In this document: one piece after another, positions 44,951-54,432 of the stretch
Layout of the letters: every line of letters begins with the position of its first letter
Numbering within the stretch: position 1 is the stretch's first letter
DNA from: Berberis thunbergii
Taxonomy: Eukaryota; Streptophyta; Magnoliopsida; Ranunculales; Berberidaceae
Assembly: GCA_003290165.1 (NCBI GenBank)
Contig: QNQO01009176.1
Location: 32,468 to 96,467, forward strand
Direction: 5' to 3'
DNA: 64,000 nucleotides
Position numbers and translations under genes: made by a program
The notes under the pieces: model-generated
What the model was told of the DNA's origin: nothing
Database searches by the model: none
The model's input: the letters and a program-made list of their open reading frames with translations, nothing else

Positions 44951-45610
44951 TGTGGATGCATATTTTTAGCGAATTACGTGCTAATCACGCGGTGTAATTT
45001 TCATAATATGAAGAAAGATTCTTGATATCGGTGTGGTATATGCCACGGGGATTCTGATGTCAAAGTTAGAATAATGTCTCTCAGAAAATATTTATTTCTC
45101 TATTTTTAGAAAAAATTGTGATTCAGGAAAGTGTTGCCCGAAAATGACTTTGTGTTTGGCTATTTATAAAGGTAGAAGGAGCTAACTGCTCGCACATGAG
45201 TGGGACACGTGGTAGGTCGGAAGTCAACTACTCGTAGACGAGTGGGACATGTGGCAGGTCGGGAGCCATTGATGACTGTAACTTCCCATTGATGGTTGTA
45301 ACCTCTTGTTGATGGTTGTAATTTTTGTCGACGATTGTAACTTCCCGTTGTTGGTTATAACTTCTTGTTTGGAGAGACTTCTCTTGCAAGTTACTCTGCT
45401 CAGCTGAGCATAGTGGTTGGCGCCAAACACTATTCATTTGCTGAGAAAAGTGTGTTCTACTGATTTGCATTGGGCCTAGGCTTGGCTTTCTGTACTTGTA
45501 TCCAATTTGGATTGTATATCTTTTGTTGATAATTTTTGGGCTTCTTAGGAGCAACACAACTTTTGAGCTTTCTTATCATGTTGGGCTAGGCAATATTTTT
45601 GGCTCCCACA
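44951..45610. mobile_element. Probable solo LTR in arm B
   Basis: 660 bases from TGTGGATGCATATTT to TTGGCTCCCACA, absent at the matching point (about 697) in arm A. TATTTATAAAGG near 45160 is TATA-like. Comparison with the empty site implies five duplicated target bases, but they read TGTGT and TACCT, so the duplication is either decayed or wrongly placed. Confidence 0.65.
45190..45370 (+). repeat. Minisatellites in the solo LTR
   Basis: First a ~42-bp pair with GAGTGGGACACGTGGTAGGTCGG (variant at 45240), then about five ~21-bp units of the form CCCATTGATGGTTGTAACTT between 45266 and 45370. Confidence 0.8.
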
Positions 45611-47160
45611 TACCTCATCAAAATCTTAGCTAATTTATTATGAAAATTTCAGGGTTAAGGTTGTTAATCAATATGTACGACAGCATGCCTGAGACAGTGT
45701 GTCCTATATCTCCAATATTTGTGCGAGATTACAAGTATATGCTCTGTGGTACACCACGTAAATTAACAATCACAAATTGTACTAGCTCTTAGAAAGCCAT
45801 AGACTCAAAAGCTTGATCTAGCTAATAAGAAACAGAGATTTGGTTGTTGAAATCTGCAAAAAGAGGTGATTCACTAGGAATTGTCGACCAAACACAATGA
45901 GCTCACACCATCCAAATACAAAAACATATTTATATAAGTGGGAAGGACAGTGATATCTACATCTTTGGATTCACATGATATTGTTGAAGATTAGTTCAAG
46001 TCATTCCATTTCTCATTATGCCAAATTGTGAATTAACACTAATTTGTTAGAATAAGTGCCTTTTCATTCAGATATTACAAACGCAAGCATTACACATGTA
46101 TTACTACATGGTTCGTATTGAAAAATAAGTTCGTGTAACGTGGTATGTACCATAAAACTGACGAAAACACAACTACTAAGCTCTCCAAAATATGATCAAG
46201 CCCATTGAGCTATAAACTTGTGCCTCACTTCCATTATCACCAGAGTACTTGTGCTCCTTGCGAAGTTGTCTATGTTATGTACAGACTTGCACTGTCATAT
46301 AAACACAATTTTGCAGGCATTTTGTCAAGTCATCTAACGATGTACAATGTGTATAACAAAAATAACAAAATCTATGCTAGAATATTTTTAAGATGCCAAG
46401 TCAAAGATGGGAGTGTCTATGGGCCTTATCAACAAGGAAAAGTGAATCAATTGAATGGTTTAAATCAATCACCAATTGGGTTGTGATTAGAAAAATGTAA
46501 ACTAAATGATTCAAAATGTTTACTAACCACTCTTCCTTTTAGAATTCAAGCACTAGCTAATAAAGCTAATTAAGCATCTGGAGGAGCAAGAGCAACTAGG
46601 GAAGTTGTGTTTGATGATCAAACCTCCATTCAAACAAGACACCTATTAGCACTTGCAATCTAATGGCACAGCAGTAGAAAATATATCAACAAGTGTCACT
46701 GTGTTTTTCCATCAAGAAATTGAAATGGCCATTAGGGAGTTTGGTTTTTCTTCCTTTTTTTTCCCAATTTGATGGGTAATTAAATTAAAAACAATGCCGA
46801 CAAATTGTTTTGGCTTTAGTGATAGCACTCATCACCCAAGCCCGCTTGAGAGTCAAACCTGATAGCGATATTCCACAAAATTTAACAAACATAAATGTAA
46901 GTAAAGGTGCTTTGTGTTCATGACAAATAATTATAATTAATATCACAACGTAATGAAACCGGTAAATCATTATAATGGCAGTTATTCAACCAAGTAATGA
47001 TTATTTGTTCCAAGCTTATTTATTCCAAATAGTTGCAAAATTGTTTTTTCTACCTACAGAACTAGTTTACTTACCTATTAGCATGCAAATTTCAGTATTG
47101 AATCTTGTAGAAAAGTAATGATTATTTTAATTAATAGGTGCAGCATGGTTAATGCACCAA
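45611..47160. other. Noncoding upstream region of CEP gene B
   Basis: Conserved with arm A (about 700-1370 and 4171-5040) and containing the empty site of the Copia element near 46273-46283. It presumably includes the CEP promoter. A 93-codon frame at 46205 is broken in arm A and is not a credible gene. Confidence 0.55.
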
Positions 47161-47167
47161 CAGGCTC

Positions 47168-47175
47168 TATAAATA
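47168..47175 (+). promoter_or_regulatory. TATA box of CEP gene B
   Basis: TATAAATA 93 bases before the ATG, in a block (GCAGCATGGTTAATGCACC and following) conserved with arm A. Confidence 0.72.
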
Positions 47176-47267
47176 CCGATGATGAACAACATGAGAACCT
47201 ACAATTCTCTTGCCTTCCCATTCCTTATTCCTTCAACTAACTAGAGCTAGAGTTATTCTTCAAAGTT

Positions 47268-47555
47268 ATGGCAAAGGTACAACTCATTTTTTTGTGTGCT
47301 ATTCTCCTTGTTCTGTTTTTAAGTCAAGAAATTACCAGTGTTGAGGGCAGGCTTTTGAAGCAACAAGACTGCAAAGAATGCATATTTAGCCCTAAAGAGC
47401 ATGCAGGTGTTGACAGTGATGAAGTTTGCAGTGGCATCTATCGGGGACGCCTTTTGAGTACCATAGGTGAAGATGGTTTCAGACCCACAACTCCAGGTAA
47501 CAGTCCTGGGATTGGCCACCATGCACATACTGCAAAAACTGGTCCACCTGTATAA
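47268..47555 (+). CDS. CEP (C-terminally encoded peptide) precursor, copy B
   Basis: A 95-residue precursor, intronless. Residues 1-27 form a signal peptide (FLCAILLVLFLSQ core). Residues 28-69 are a variable linker with CKEC and a third Cys at 54. Residues 70-84, GFRPTTPGNSPGIGH, match the CEP core FRPTxPGxSPGxGH exactly. The tail HAHTAKTGPPV is longer than in CEPs that end at the domain, so C-terminal trimming would be needed. In the family the mature peptide is proline-hydroxylated and moves through the xylem to receptor kinases. It is about 85% identical to copy A, with about 13 replacements and only about 3 silent changes. Start chosen as the first ATG after the TATA box. Confidence 0.92.
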   Translation: MAKVQLIFLCAILLVLFLSQEITSVEGRLLKQQDCKECIFSPKEHAGVDSDEVCSGIYRGRLLSTIGEDGFRPTTPGNSPGIGHHAHTAKTGPPV

Positions 47556-47721
47556 AGGGAAAGATTTGGGGTGGCAGAGTAGACTCTTGTGTACGCATTT
47601 GATCAGTTCATCATCACTTGATTTCATACTTGTATTTGTACTATTTATGCACTTGGTTGAAGGATGCATGTTGTGTGATATTCATGTAAAGGCATCATTA
47701 TCTTGAGAATCTATTTTATGA

Positions 47722-47727
47722 AATAAA
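47722..47727 (+). terminator. Polyadenylation signal of CEP gene B
   Basis: AATAAA about 165 bases after the stop, conserved with 5623 in arm A. Confidence 0.55.
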
Positions 47728-47986
47728 AGGATATCTGTTTGTATGTGAAGGGTACATATATATACATGGTAGGAAACATTTCCCTTGACCAGAGTTCAAC
47801 CAATTTTCCTTTTTTTTTTTTTTTTTTTTCAATTAATAAGTATATACATGGTAGGAGCATTGTTAAATGAGTGTTCCTTTATAATTAAGGGTGGTTGCTG
47901 GTTTGTAAATAATAACTCAATTAAATTCAGGACATTAAGATATCAGTTCATAGTATGAATAATGCATAACTTTCATTCTTGTAAAA

Positions 47987-48160
47987 ATCTAACTGGCGAG
48001 GGAAGCAGCGAGGAAAATAGCGAGGGACCCCACAGGGGGGAGGGGGAGCCGTCCATTCTCCTCGGGATGCGCATTTGAATTTTCAATGCATGCATCCCGA
48101 GGGGAATGGACGGCTCCCCCCTCCTGTGGGGTCCCTCGCTGCGTCTCTCGACAATTAGAT
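47987..48160. mobile_element. Hairpin MITE 1
   Basis: Nearly the whole 174 bases form one inverted repeat, from ATCTAACTGGCGAGGGA to CTCTCGACAATTAGAT, around a ~15-base loop (TTTGAATTTTCAATGC). The arms are GC-rich (AGCGAGGGACCCCACAG and complement). Arm A lacks it. No clear target duplication, so the superfamily is open. Confidence 0.8.
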
Positions 48161-48284
48161 GGGTTCTTCATTCTTTCAAGAAATTCAAATAATATTAACA
48201 GACTTATAACATATGCAACGACATCCCTAAACACATCGAACAAAAGAGATAAGTTTTTTAGAGAAAGAGTTATGTATTCTACAC

Positions 48285-48413
48285 CCTAAACTAAGCGAGT
48301 GAGGCTAGAGAGTGAGAAAACGGGCGAGGAAACGAGCGGGGGGAGGGAGGTGGCGGGTAGACGGCTCCCACCCCGCCACCTCTCTCTCCTCGCTCGTTTC
48401 CTTGACATTTAGA
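48285..48413. mobile_element. Hairpin MITE 2
   Basis: The arms 48328-48357 (GGAAACGAGCGGGGGGAGGG...) and 48372-48401 are complementary with three mismatches. The 3' part (CGGCTCCCACC, TTGACATTTAGA) resembles that of MITE 1, suggesting one family. Absent from arm A; outer limits approximate. Confidence 0.7.
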
Positions 48414-48687
48414 ATCAGGGAAACTAAGCATTGTAAATTTGTAATGAACTTAATTGGGTATGAGTTTAGCATAAATGAAAATTACAAACTCGTGCGCATA
48501 TTGCCATCTCTAACTAGCAAAGGTAAAGGGGTTAAAGTGTTTTTCCCTTCAAAGTTTTTTTCTTAAGGCCAAACAAATATTTTATTAATGCAGAAAATGG
48601 ATGGTGAGAGAGACATTCGCGCTCATATAAAAATAGCCTCAATGCAAATAAACAATGACCAAGAAAACATAAAAATATTGAAGGAAG

Positions 48688-50668
48688 TATTAGAATATGT
48701 AGGGTTTACATTCAACATAGCCAAACTCAAGTTCAAGATTAATTTATTTTTACAAGAAAAAAAAAATTAGAAGAATAGAAAAATTAAAATAGGACAAAAT
48801 TAGAATATCTTGTATAGAAAGTTTTAAAATTTATGTTTCTATTAGATTTTGTCAAAATTAGCTCTATATAAATTTGTATTCAATCAATGAACAAAATAAT
48901 AATAATACAATTTTTCAATTATTTTCTTTTCATGGTATTAGAGCAACTTTCTTTGATGACCTAAGACTCCGGGGAATCAAGTTCTTCTCCGCCTCTAACA
49001 ATAAAGAACTTTGATCATAGTCGCAAAAGGTGGGGGAAGGAAAATCGGCACACTTTAATAGAGTTCATGCACCATCATCGCCTCGCTTCTACTCTCCCTA
49101 ACAGATTCAACATCACAGCTTCCGCAGACTTGAAAAAAAAAAAAAAAACATCTGCCACTTTGCTCACGCCAGCAGCAGCAAGAGAGGCGTTCTCTTCTCT
49201 CTGTTTTCCTCCTCGCCTCATCACAGCACCTCAACATCACCTCATCGCTTGCAACCGCAACGAACCAGAAACAACTGTTTCTTCAAACGAACCGCAACTG
49301 CCAAGAGAGTTGAAGAATCTGATTTTCAAGTCGCAGCAACAACCAAGAGAGCTTAATCAAATCAACTTCAACTCCTTCACGCAACCAACAACGAGACAGC
49401 CAACACAACAATTCACCTCCTCCTCAATCACAGACCAGCAACCATAATTCATCAAGACACCATCTTTCCTTGATGATCAGGCCAATACAGCATACATGAC
49501 AACTCAACAGTCAGTCATCAGCAGCCGGAGCAACAGCCAAGACAGTGAGCAAATCTCTCATCCCTGTCTCCTTCACGCCGATCTCACACCCGATGAGAGT
49601 TCACCTTCATACAACAGTCATCGAGCTCCTCCCCTCTCTTCGCCGACAACCACATTGTAGCCTCCTTCAACCACCGTGTGTTCCTCCACGCGTCCTCAAC
49701 CACCGGCCAATCACCACCGCACCAACAAAACATAATGGGGAGGAAGAAACGTGAAGGAGGAGGAAATAAGAGGGAGAAACGGATATTTTGATTTTTCACT
49801 ATTTGCACCCCACTCCTTTACTCAATACCACCCACAGCAGATTATAAAAAATAAAATAAACAACTCTCAACTCAACAAAGAACCGTTGTAACGTCTCTCT
49901 CTGGACCACATGACAACTGCACCCAGATAGATGTAGACCACGCAATTTTTCGGTCCCACATCAAATTGCACAGCAGGAAAAACGAAAAAGAAATAGACGA
50001 AGAAGAAGAAACTGAGGGAAAAGAAAGAAATTTGAATATCTTTCTCTCCGCTATTCACACTCATCATCTTTACTCAATACTACCAAAATCTGTATTGATT
50101 CGAATTGAACAATACCAATATTTGTGTTGACAACACCAAAACCTATGTTGTCTCGAATTGAACATTAACAAAATTTGTATTGACTCGAATTGAGCAATAC
50201 CAAAATCTGTGTTCACTCAAATTGATCAATACCCAGACTCGAATTGAGTCATGATTTCTTCATACAAGAATCAACCAAAATTTTTCGGAATTCGACAAAC
50301 ATGATGCCTCGAGTCGAACCATTAGCAGCTTCACTCGACAATGATGATTTCTTCACCAAATTAGACTTCAAAGTTTTTCCAAGCTGCACATTTCATTTGC
50401 GTCTACATGTTTAGCTTGCAGAGGAGTGTTAGAATATATAGGGCTTGCACTCAACATAGCCAAGCCCAAGTCCAAGATTGATCCACCTCTACAAGAAGGA
50501 AAGTAGAAGAATAAGAAAGTCAAAATAGGACACAATTAGAATATCTTGTATAGGAAGTTTTAAGTTTCATGTTTCTATTAGGTCATGTCAAAGTTAGCTC
50601 TATATAAGTTTGTATTCAGTCAAGAAACAAAATAACAATAATACAATTCTCCAATTATTTTCTTTTCA
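48688..50668 (+). mobile_element. Small nonautonomous LTR retrotransposon in arm B
   Basis: LTRs at 48688-48932 and 50427-50668 (about 243 bases) share TRTTAGAATATRTAGGG at the start and TTATTTTCTTTTCA at the end. TGGTATTAGAGC follows the first LTR, a methionine-initiator-tRNA primer site with one change. GCAGAGGAG precedes the second. Flanks are GGAAG (48683-48687) and GAAAG (50669-50673); arm A has the uninterrupted GGAAGTTTCCTCC near 6464. The 1.5-kb interior has only short frames such as 49067-49447 and no gag or pol motif. Confidence 0.9.
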
Positions 50669-51119
50669 GAAAGTTTCGTCCAATTGATTACATGCATACC
50701 CAAAACGTTATAGTTTTTTTGATCCCTTGTGCAAGTACGCTATCTGATTTGCTTCGCCATTCAAAAACCCCAGGTCATTTCGTTGCTTTATTCAACCTTC
50801 AACGTTGAAGCTTTGTGATCTCAAACTAAATTTTATGACTTAACTCACACTAAAAGAGTGCATGGTACCAATTTATTCAAATTGTTGTCTTCATTGCCCA
50901 TCAAGGATCATAAAAGGATATTTTCAAATGACAAATTTTAGAGCATCTAGTACAAGCTAATGGGGTTTCCAAGTTTTCCATCCACTATAAGCTAATTATC
51001 ACAGAGTCTGAAGTGGCATAACGACGCCCAGCTTGTGGCTCTTTTGTTGGCTTGCAATGACGAAATCCAAGGGAATTTGTTTAATTTATATTCTCTGCGT
51101 CTGATTTTTTCAATATAAT
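50669..51119. other. Noncoding section of arm B
   Basis: Resumes the match to arm A from about 6468. No gene. Confidence 0.5.
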
Positions 51120-51482
51120 TTGTTTTGGGTATGGCTCCTGGTATTCAAAACCGGACCCGAACCGAGAATTGAATATTAACATAATTTAATATATTAAGAT
51201 TTGATCCCATATCATCCAAGGAAACATGAAATTGACATGCCATTATTTAAAAACAATAGGTTTTTTAATTGTTTTAGTGCCACATTTAGTTATCTATAAA
51301 AGGACAAAAATTTATCCTAAAATGTACATATTAGTAGGCATGTCTAGAGTTTAAGTGGAACTGCAAGTAGACCCCAACCGAACTCGCAAGACCCACGGGT
51401 AGAGCCAAACCGGATTCGATGATTGTTCGGCTTGGTTGTAGATCTAGCAGACCTTACTCGAACCTGCCCGTTGCCATGCCTA
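51120..51482. mobile_element. hAT-like element, 5'-damaged copy in arm B
   Basis: Counterpart of 6967-7415. The right end TTGCCATGCCTA and the flanking GTTTGTGG are intact, while the left inverted end is replaced by unrelated sequence. Confidence 0.72.
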
Positions 51483-52757
51483 GTTTGTGGTGGTGGCGAA
51501 TGCGCTTATGGGATAATTAAATATACGTTTATACTAAGATCTAAAAGTGTGAGGTATGCTAGCTTAATACTTACAAATAGTGTACTGGCACTAGGCTAAT
51601 CTCGACTAGAAGGGGTGAATAATCATTATCTAAAATGAGTTTGTTTTGAAATCAAGCGAAAGTATTCAACTTCGAAGGCTTATGGTGTGACTTAAGCTAA
51701 GTCAAAACCATAAGGTCACACGTTTATTTGATTCACTATAAACTAAACACCCAATAAAAAAAATCTTTTGCAAATCCCCCAAAGGAATCCTAAGTAGCAA
51801 GTTGAACATACAAAGAATATAATGATATAAAGACAACTTAACTAAACATGCAAGGAAAAGTAAATAGAGTCGTGGGGAGAAGAAAATAAACCAAAAAAAG
51901 AACACTAATATAACAAGGTTCTCTAAGTCGGAGTTAAATTGAATTTGACCAATTACTTCCTCAGTGGAAAGGGCTCGCAAGCCTCAAATTTTTATTACTT
52001 GATCAAAAGATAACTTCAGCTCAATCAACGTTCCACAACTTTGCAAGTTCCAATCGTCGATCTCCTACGAGACTTACCGACACGAACCAAGTATTTTGCT
52101 TCACAAGTCTTACTCACAACTTGGCAATCACATGGGATGCACCATAACTATGTCTTAAGGACGTGTGCTTGGGATTCCAGATATACCACTTAGGCTTATG
52201 TTTGTGCTTCGCGAGACTTATCGAATGGCCAAGGATCACACCACCATGCTTGGGACCTCTTGGGGTCACACCAACACAACTAAGTCTTACCACCTATTTG
52301 AGATCTCCTAGTGCACTTACTCATAGGAAACCACTTCATGGATTCAATAACCCACACGGGGTGAAGGGCGAGTTTAAACAAAACTAACACTCAAAGGATT
52401 TTTTTTTCTTCTAGTGATACTAGTTTGTTAGGTAGAAAGTCATAAAAACTCTTTTACATTCATTCCATCACTCAATGAAAGATGGAAGCTTCACACAAGG
52501 ATGAGATGAAGAGGTTGAAGGCTCAACAACTATCCAAATTAGGCATATACCAATATGGTGCACTCTTCAACTCTGTTTCCTCACTTGTCTTCTTTCTTCT
52601 CTTTAGATAACAAAACAGTTCATGGAAAAACGAAGAATTTTTCCTAAAACACCATTGATTTCTCACAAGGGATGCGGGTGAATGGATATCTCAAATGAAG
52701 GCCAAAGAAGGTATATAATGATGGCTTCAATGACTTTTTGAACTAAAGGGGTGAGGG
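51483..52757. other. Noncoding tail of arm B
   Basis: Matches 7416-8690. Frames at 51702-51980 and 52163-52387 are not conserved in arm A and are not credible genes. Confidence 0.5.
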
Positions 52758-53176
52758 AGCCATTGAACATAGTGGCGGCCAGGGATTAACCTAGCTTTTC
52801 TTAGCCGCTTTTGGCCGGCGTTGCTAGGTCGACAAGGCTTTGGTGCCGCCTAGAGGCGCTGCACTCCGACACGCCGCCACGAACCAGCCGTCACCAAGTC
52901 GATACGATATAGCCGCCTCCCGACATATCGCTGCCTGCTACAGCTGTGATTGTTTGTGTCGCTGCTGTTTTTGTGATGGGCTGACTGTTTGGTCGTGCGA
53001 AGGCTCTGCCAGGGTATGCAACTGCATTGTGAAGCATTGCTTTGTTACCTGTCACATAAATCGAAACGCCACAGCCGCCGATACGAAATAGGTCGACACG
53101 CTACTGTTGCAGTGTGTGGTTTTGTACTAATTTTATTGACACTGATAACAGAATAACAAACTGTCCCCTGGATGTG
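52758..53176 (+). other. Presumed 5' leader of an L1-type LINE
   Basis: GC content rises and the sequence is rich in CCGCC words up to the ATG at 53177. This fits an L1 5' untranslated region; its true start is not defined. Confidence 0.45.
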
Positions 53177-54432
53177 ATGTCGGAGCCTCCCTCCGCCATC
53201 CCTCCCCCCACGCCGGGAGGACCTGGTAATGGATTGGCTAAGCCCTTTTTCGCACAGATTTTGGGTAAAATTTTGGTGGACGAAGTTGTGGAGACTCAGG
53301 TAGAAGGAACTCGTTTTGGTAAAGAGGATGCACCAGCAATCGGACTTACGACAACGGATGAAGTACGGGGAGAGGAGTTCATGGAAAAACATGTAATCGT
53401 TTTAAAAATTCTCTGGTTACTGACCAACTTTGGAAGATATACGAGATTCGATTCACAGACCTTGGGGAATTCCTGGTGAGTTTTCGCTTGATTTACTTAA
53501 TCAGCGGCATGTGTTAGTCCGCCTTCAATCTGAGGTGGAAGCAAAGAAAGTCATGTCACGAGATTCCTTTCTGATTCGTGGAGTTCGGTTCAAAGATTTC
53601 CGTTGGCATGATGGCTTCAGTTTGAAGGAGGAACCGATCTCGGTGCCATTGTGGGTAGAGTTGTCTAACTTACCTTTGCATTTATTTCATCCCCCTATTT
53701 TAAAAGCAAATGTGAATTCTTTTGGTGGGTTTATGCTGATGGATGATCATACTAGATGTCTATCGCGCCCGGGCTTTGCCCGTATTTGTGTGGAGATGAC
53801 TTTAGCGGAAAAACTACCAACTAGAGTTTGGATTGACAGGGCTAATAATAGGGGTTTCTGGCAGAAGGTCGAATATCCAGGCTTCATGAGGATTTTTGTC
53901 GAAAAAAGCTAGGTCTTAAAGGCCGGGGGAGAGTTTCTGATCTAGGTAAAGCAAAGAAGGCGGTCAAGCCAAAAGCCGAACCCAGTACTATCAAGCAACA
54001 ATATGTACCGGTAACCAAAAAATACAAAATTCCCATCCCAAATGTGGGTACCAGTGATGCTAAACCTGACAAGGCTGCGGAGATTAACGAGGAAGCTAGG
54101 AATAAGAGGCCAGTGGCCATTGGTCCGGTAAAGGTGGTGCTGTCAAATAAATTTGGGTCACTTACAGAGAATATTGATGATGAGGCGGATGATCGAGCGG
54201 ATAAGCAACTAGAGGGTAACACAATGGCTCTTGACAGTGCCGAGGTTGTGCCAGAATCAACGGAAGATTGCCTCCTGGAGGCGGGGTATACAATTCGGAG
54301 ATTGAGAAAGTTATTGGACACAAATCACAGCCGTTACCACAAGAGGATGTTGTTGATTCAGGGGACAACAGAAGCAACCACAGTCTTTCTAAAGGTATTC
54401 ATGCGGTAAGTGGAACAATTGGCGAGGTGCAG
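53177..54432 (+). pseudogene. L1-type LINE ORF1 (DUF4283-like), broken
   Basis: From ATG 53177 (MSEPPSAIPPPTPGG) the frame gives LAKPFFAQIL, then, after a shift near 53420, WGIPGEFSLDLLNQRHVLVR, FKDFRWHDGFSLKEEP, PLWVELSNLPLHLF, and RPGFARICVEMTLAEKLP. These are hallmarks of the DUF4283 Gag-like domain of plant L1 ORF1 proteins, an RNA-binding partner of the reverse transcriptase. Near 53880 a second shift destroys the expected zinc-knuckle region (FCRK remains in another frame). A charged C-terminal part continues to about 54400. ORF2 is absent: at about 54432 the sequence passes abruptly into minus-strand Gypsy integrase. Confidence 0.82.

Larger units (their letters stand above)
44734..52757 (+). 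repeat. Segmental duplication, arm B
   Basis: Direct copy of 483-8690. It differs by four insertions absent from arm A (about 44951-45615, 47973-48210, 48285-48413 and 48688-50673), by lacking the Copia element, and by a 5' loss in the hAT remnant at 51120. The CEP gene, its promoter and poly(A) region are conserved. Confidence 0.9.

Noticed and set aside
48312..48566. 84-codon arginine-rich frame
   Set aside because: It is produced by translating the GC-rich arm of hairpin MITE 2.
49067..49447. 126-codon frame as a host gene
   Set aside because: It lies inside a defined LTR element and shows no known domain; no counterpart in arm A.
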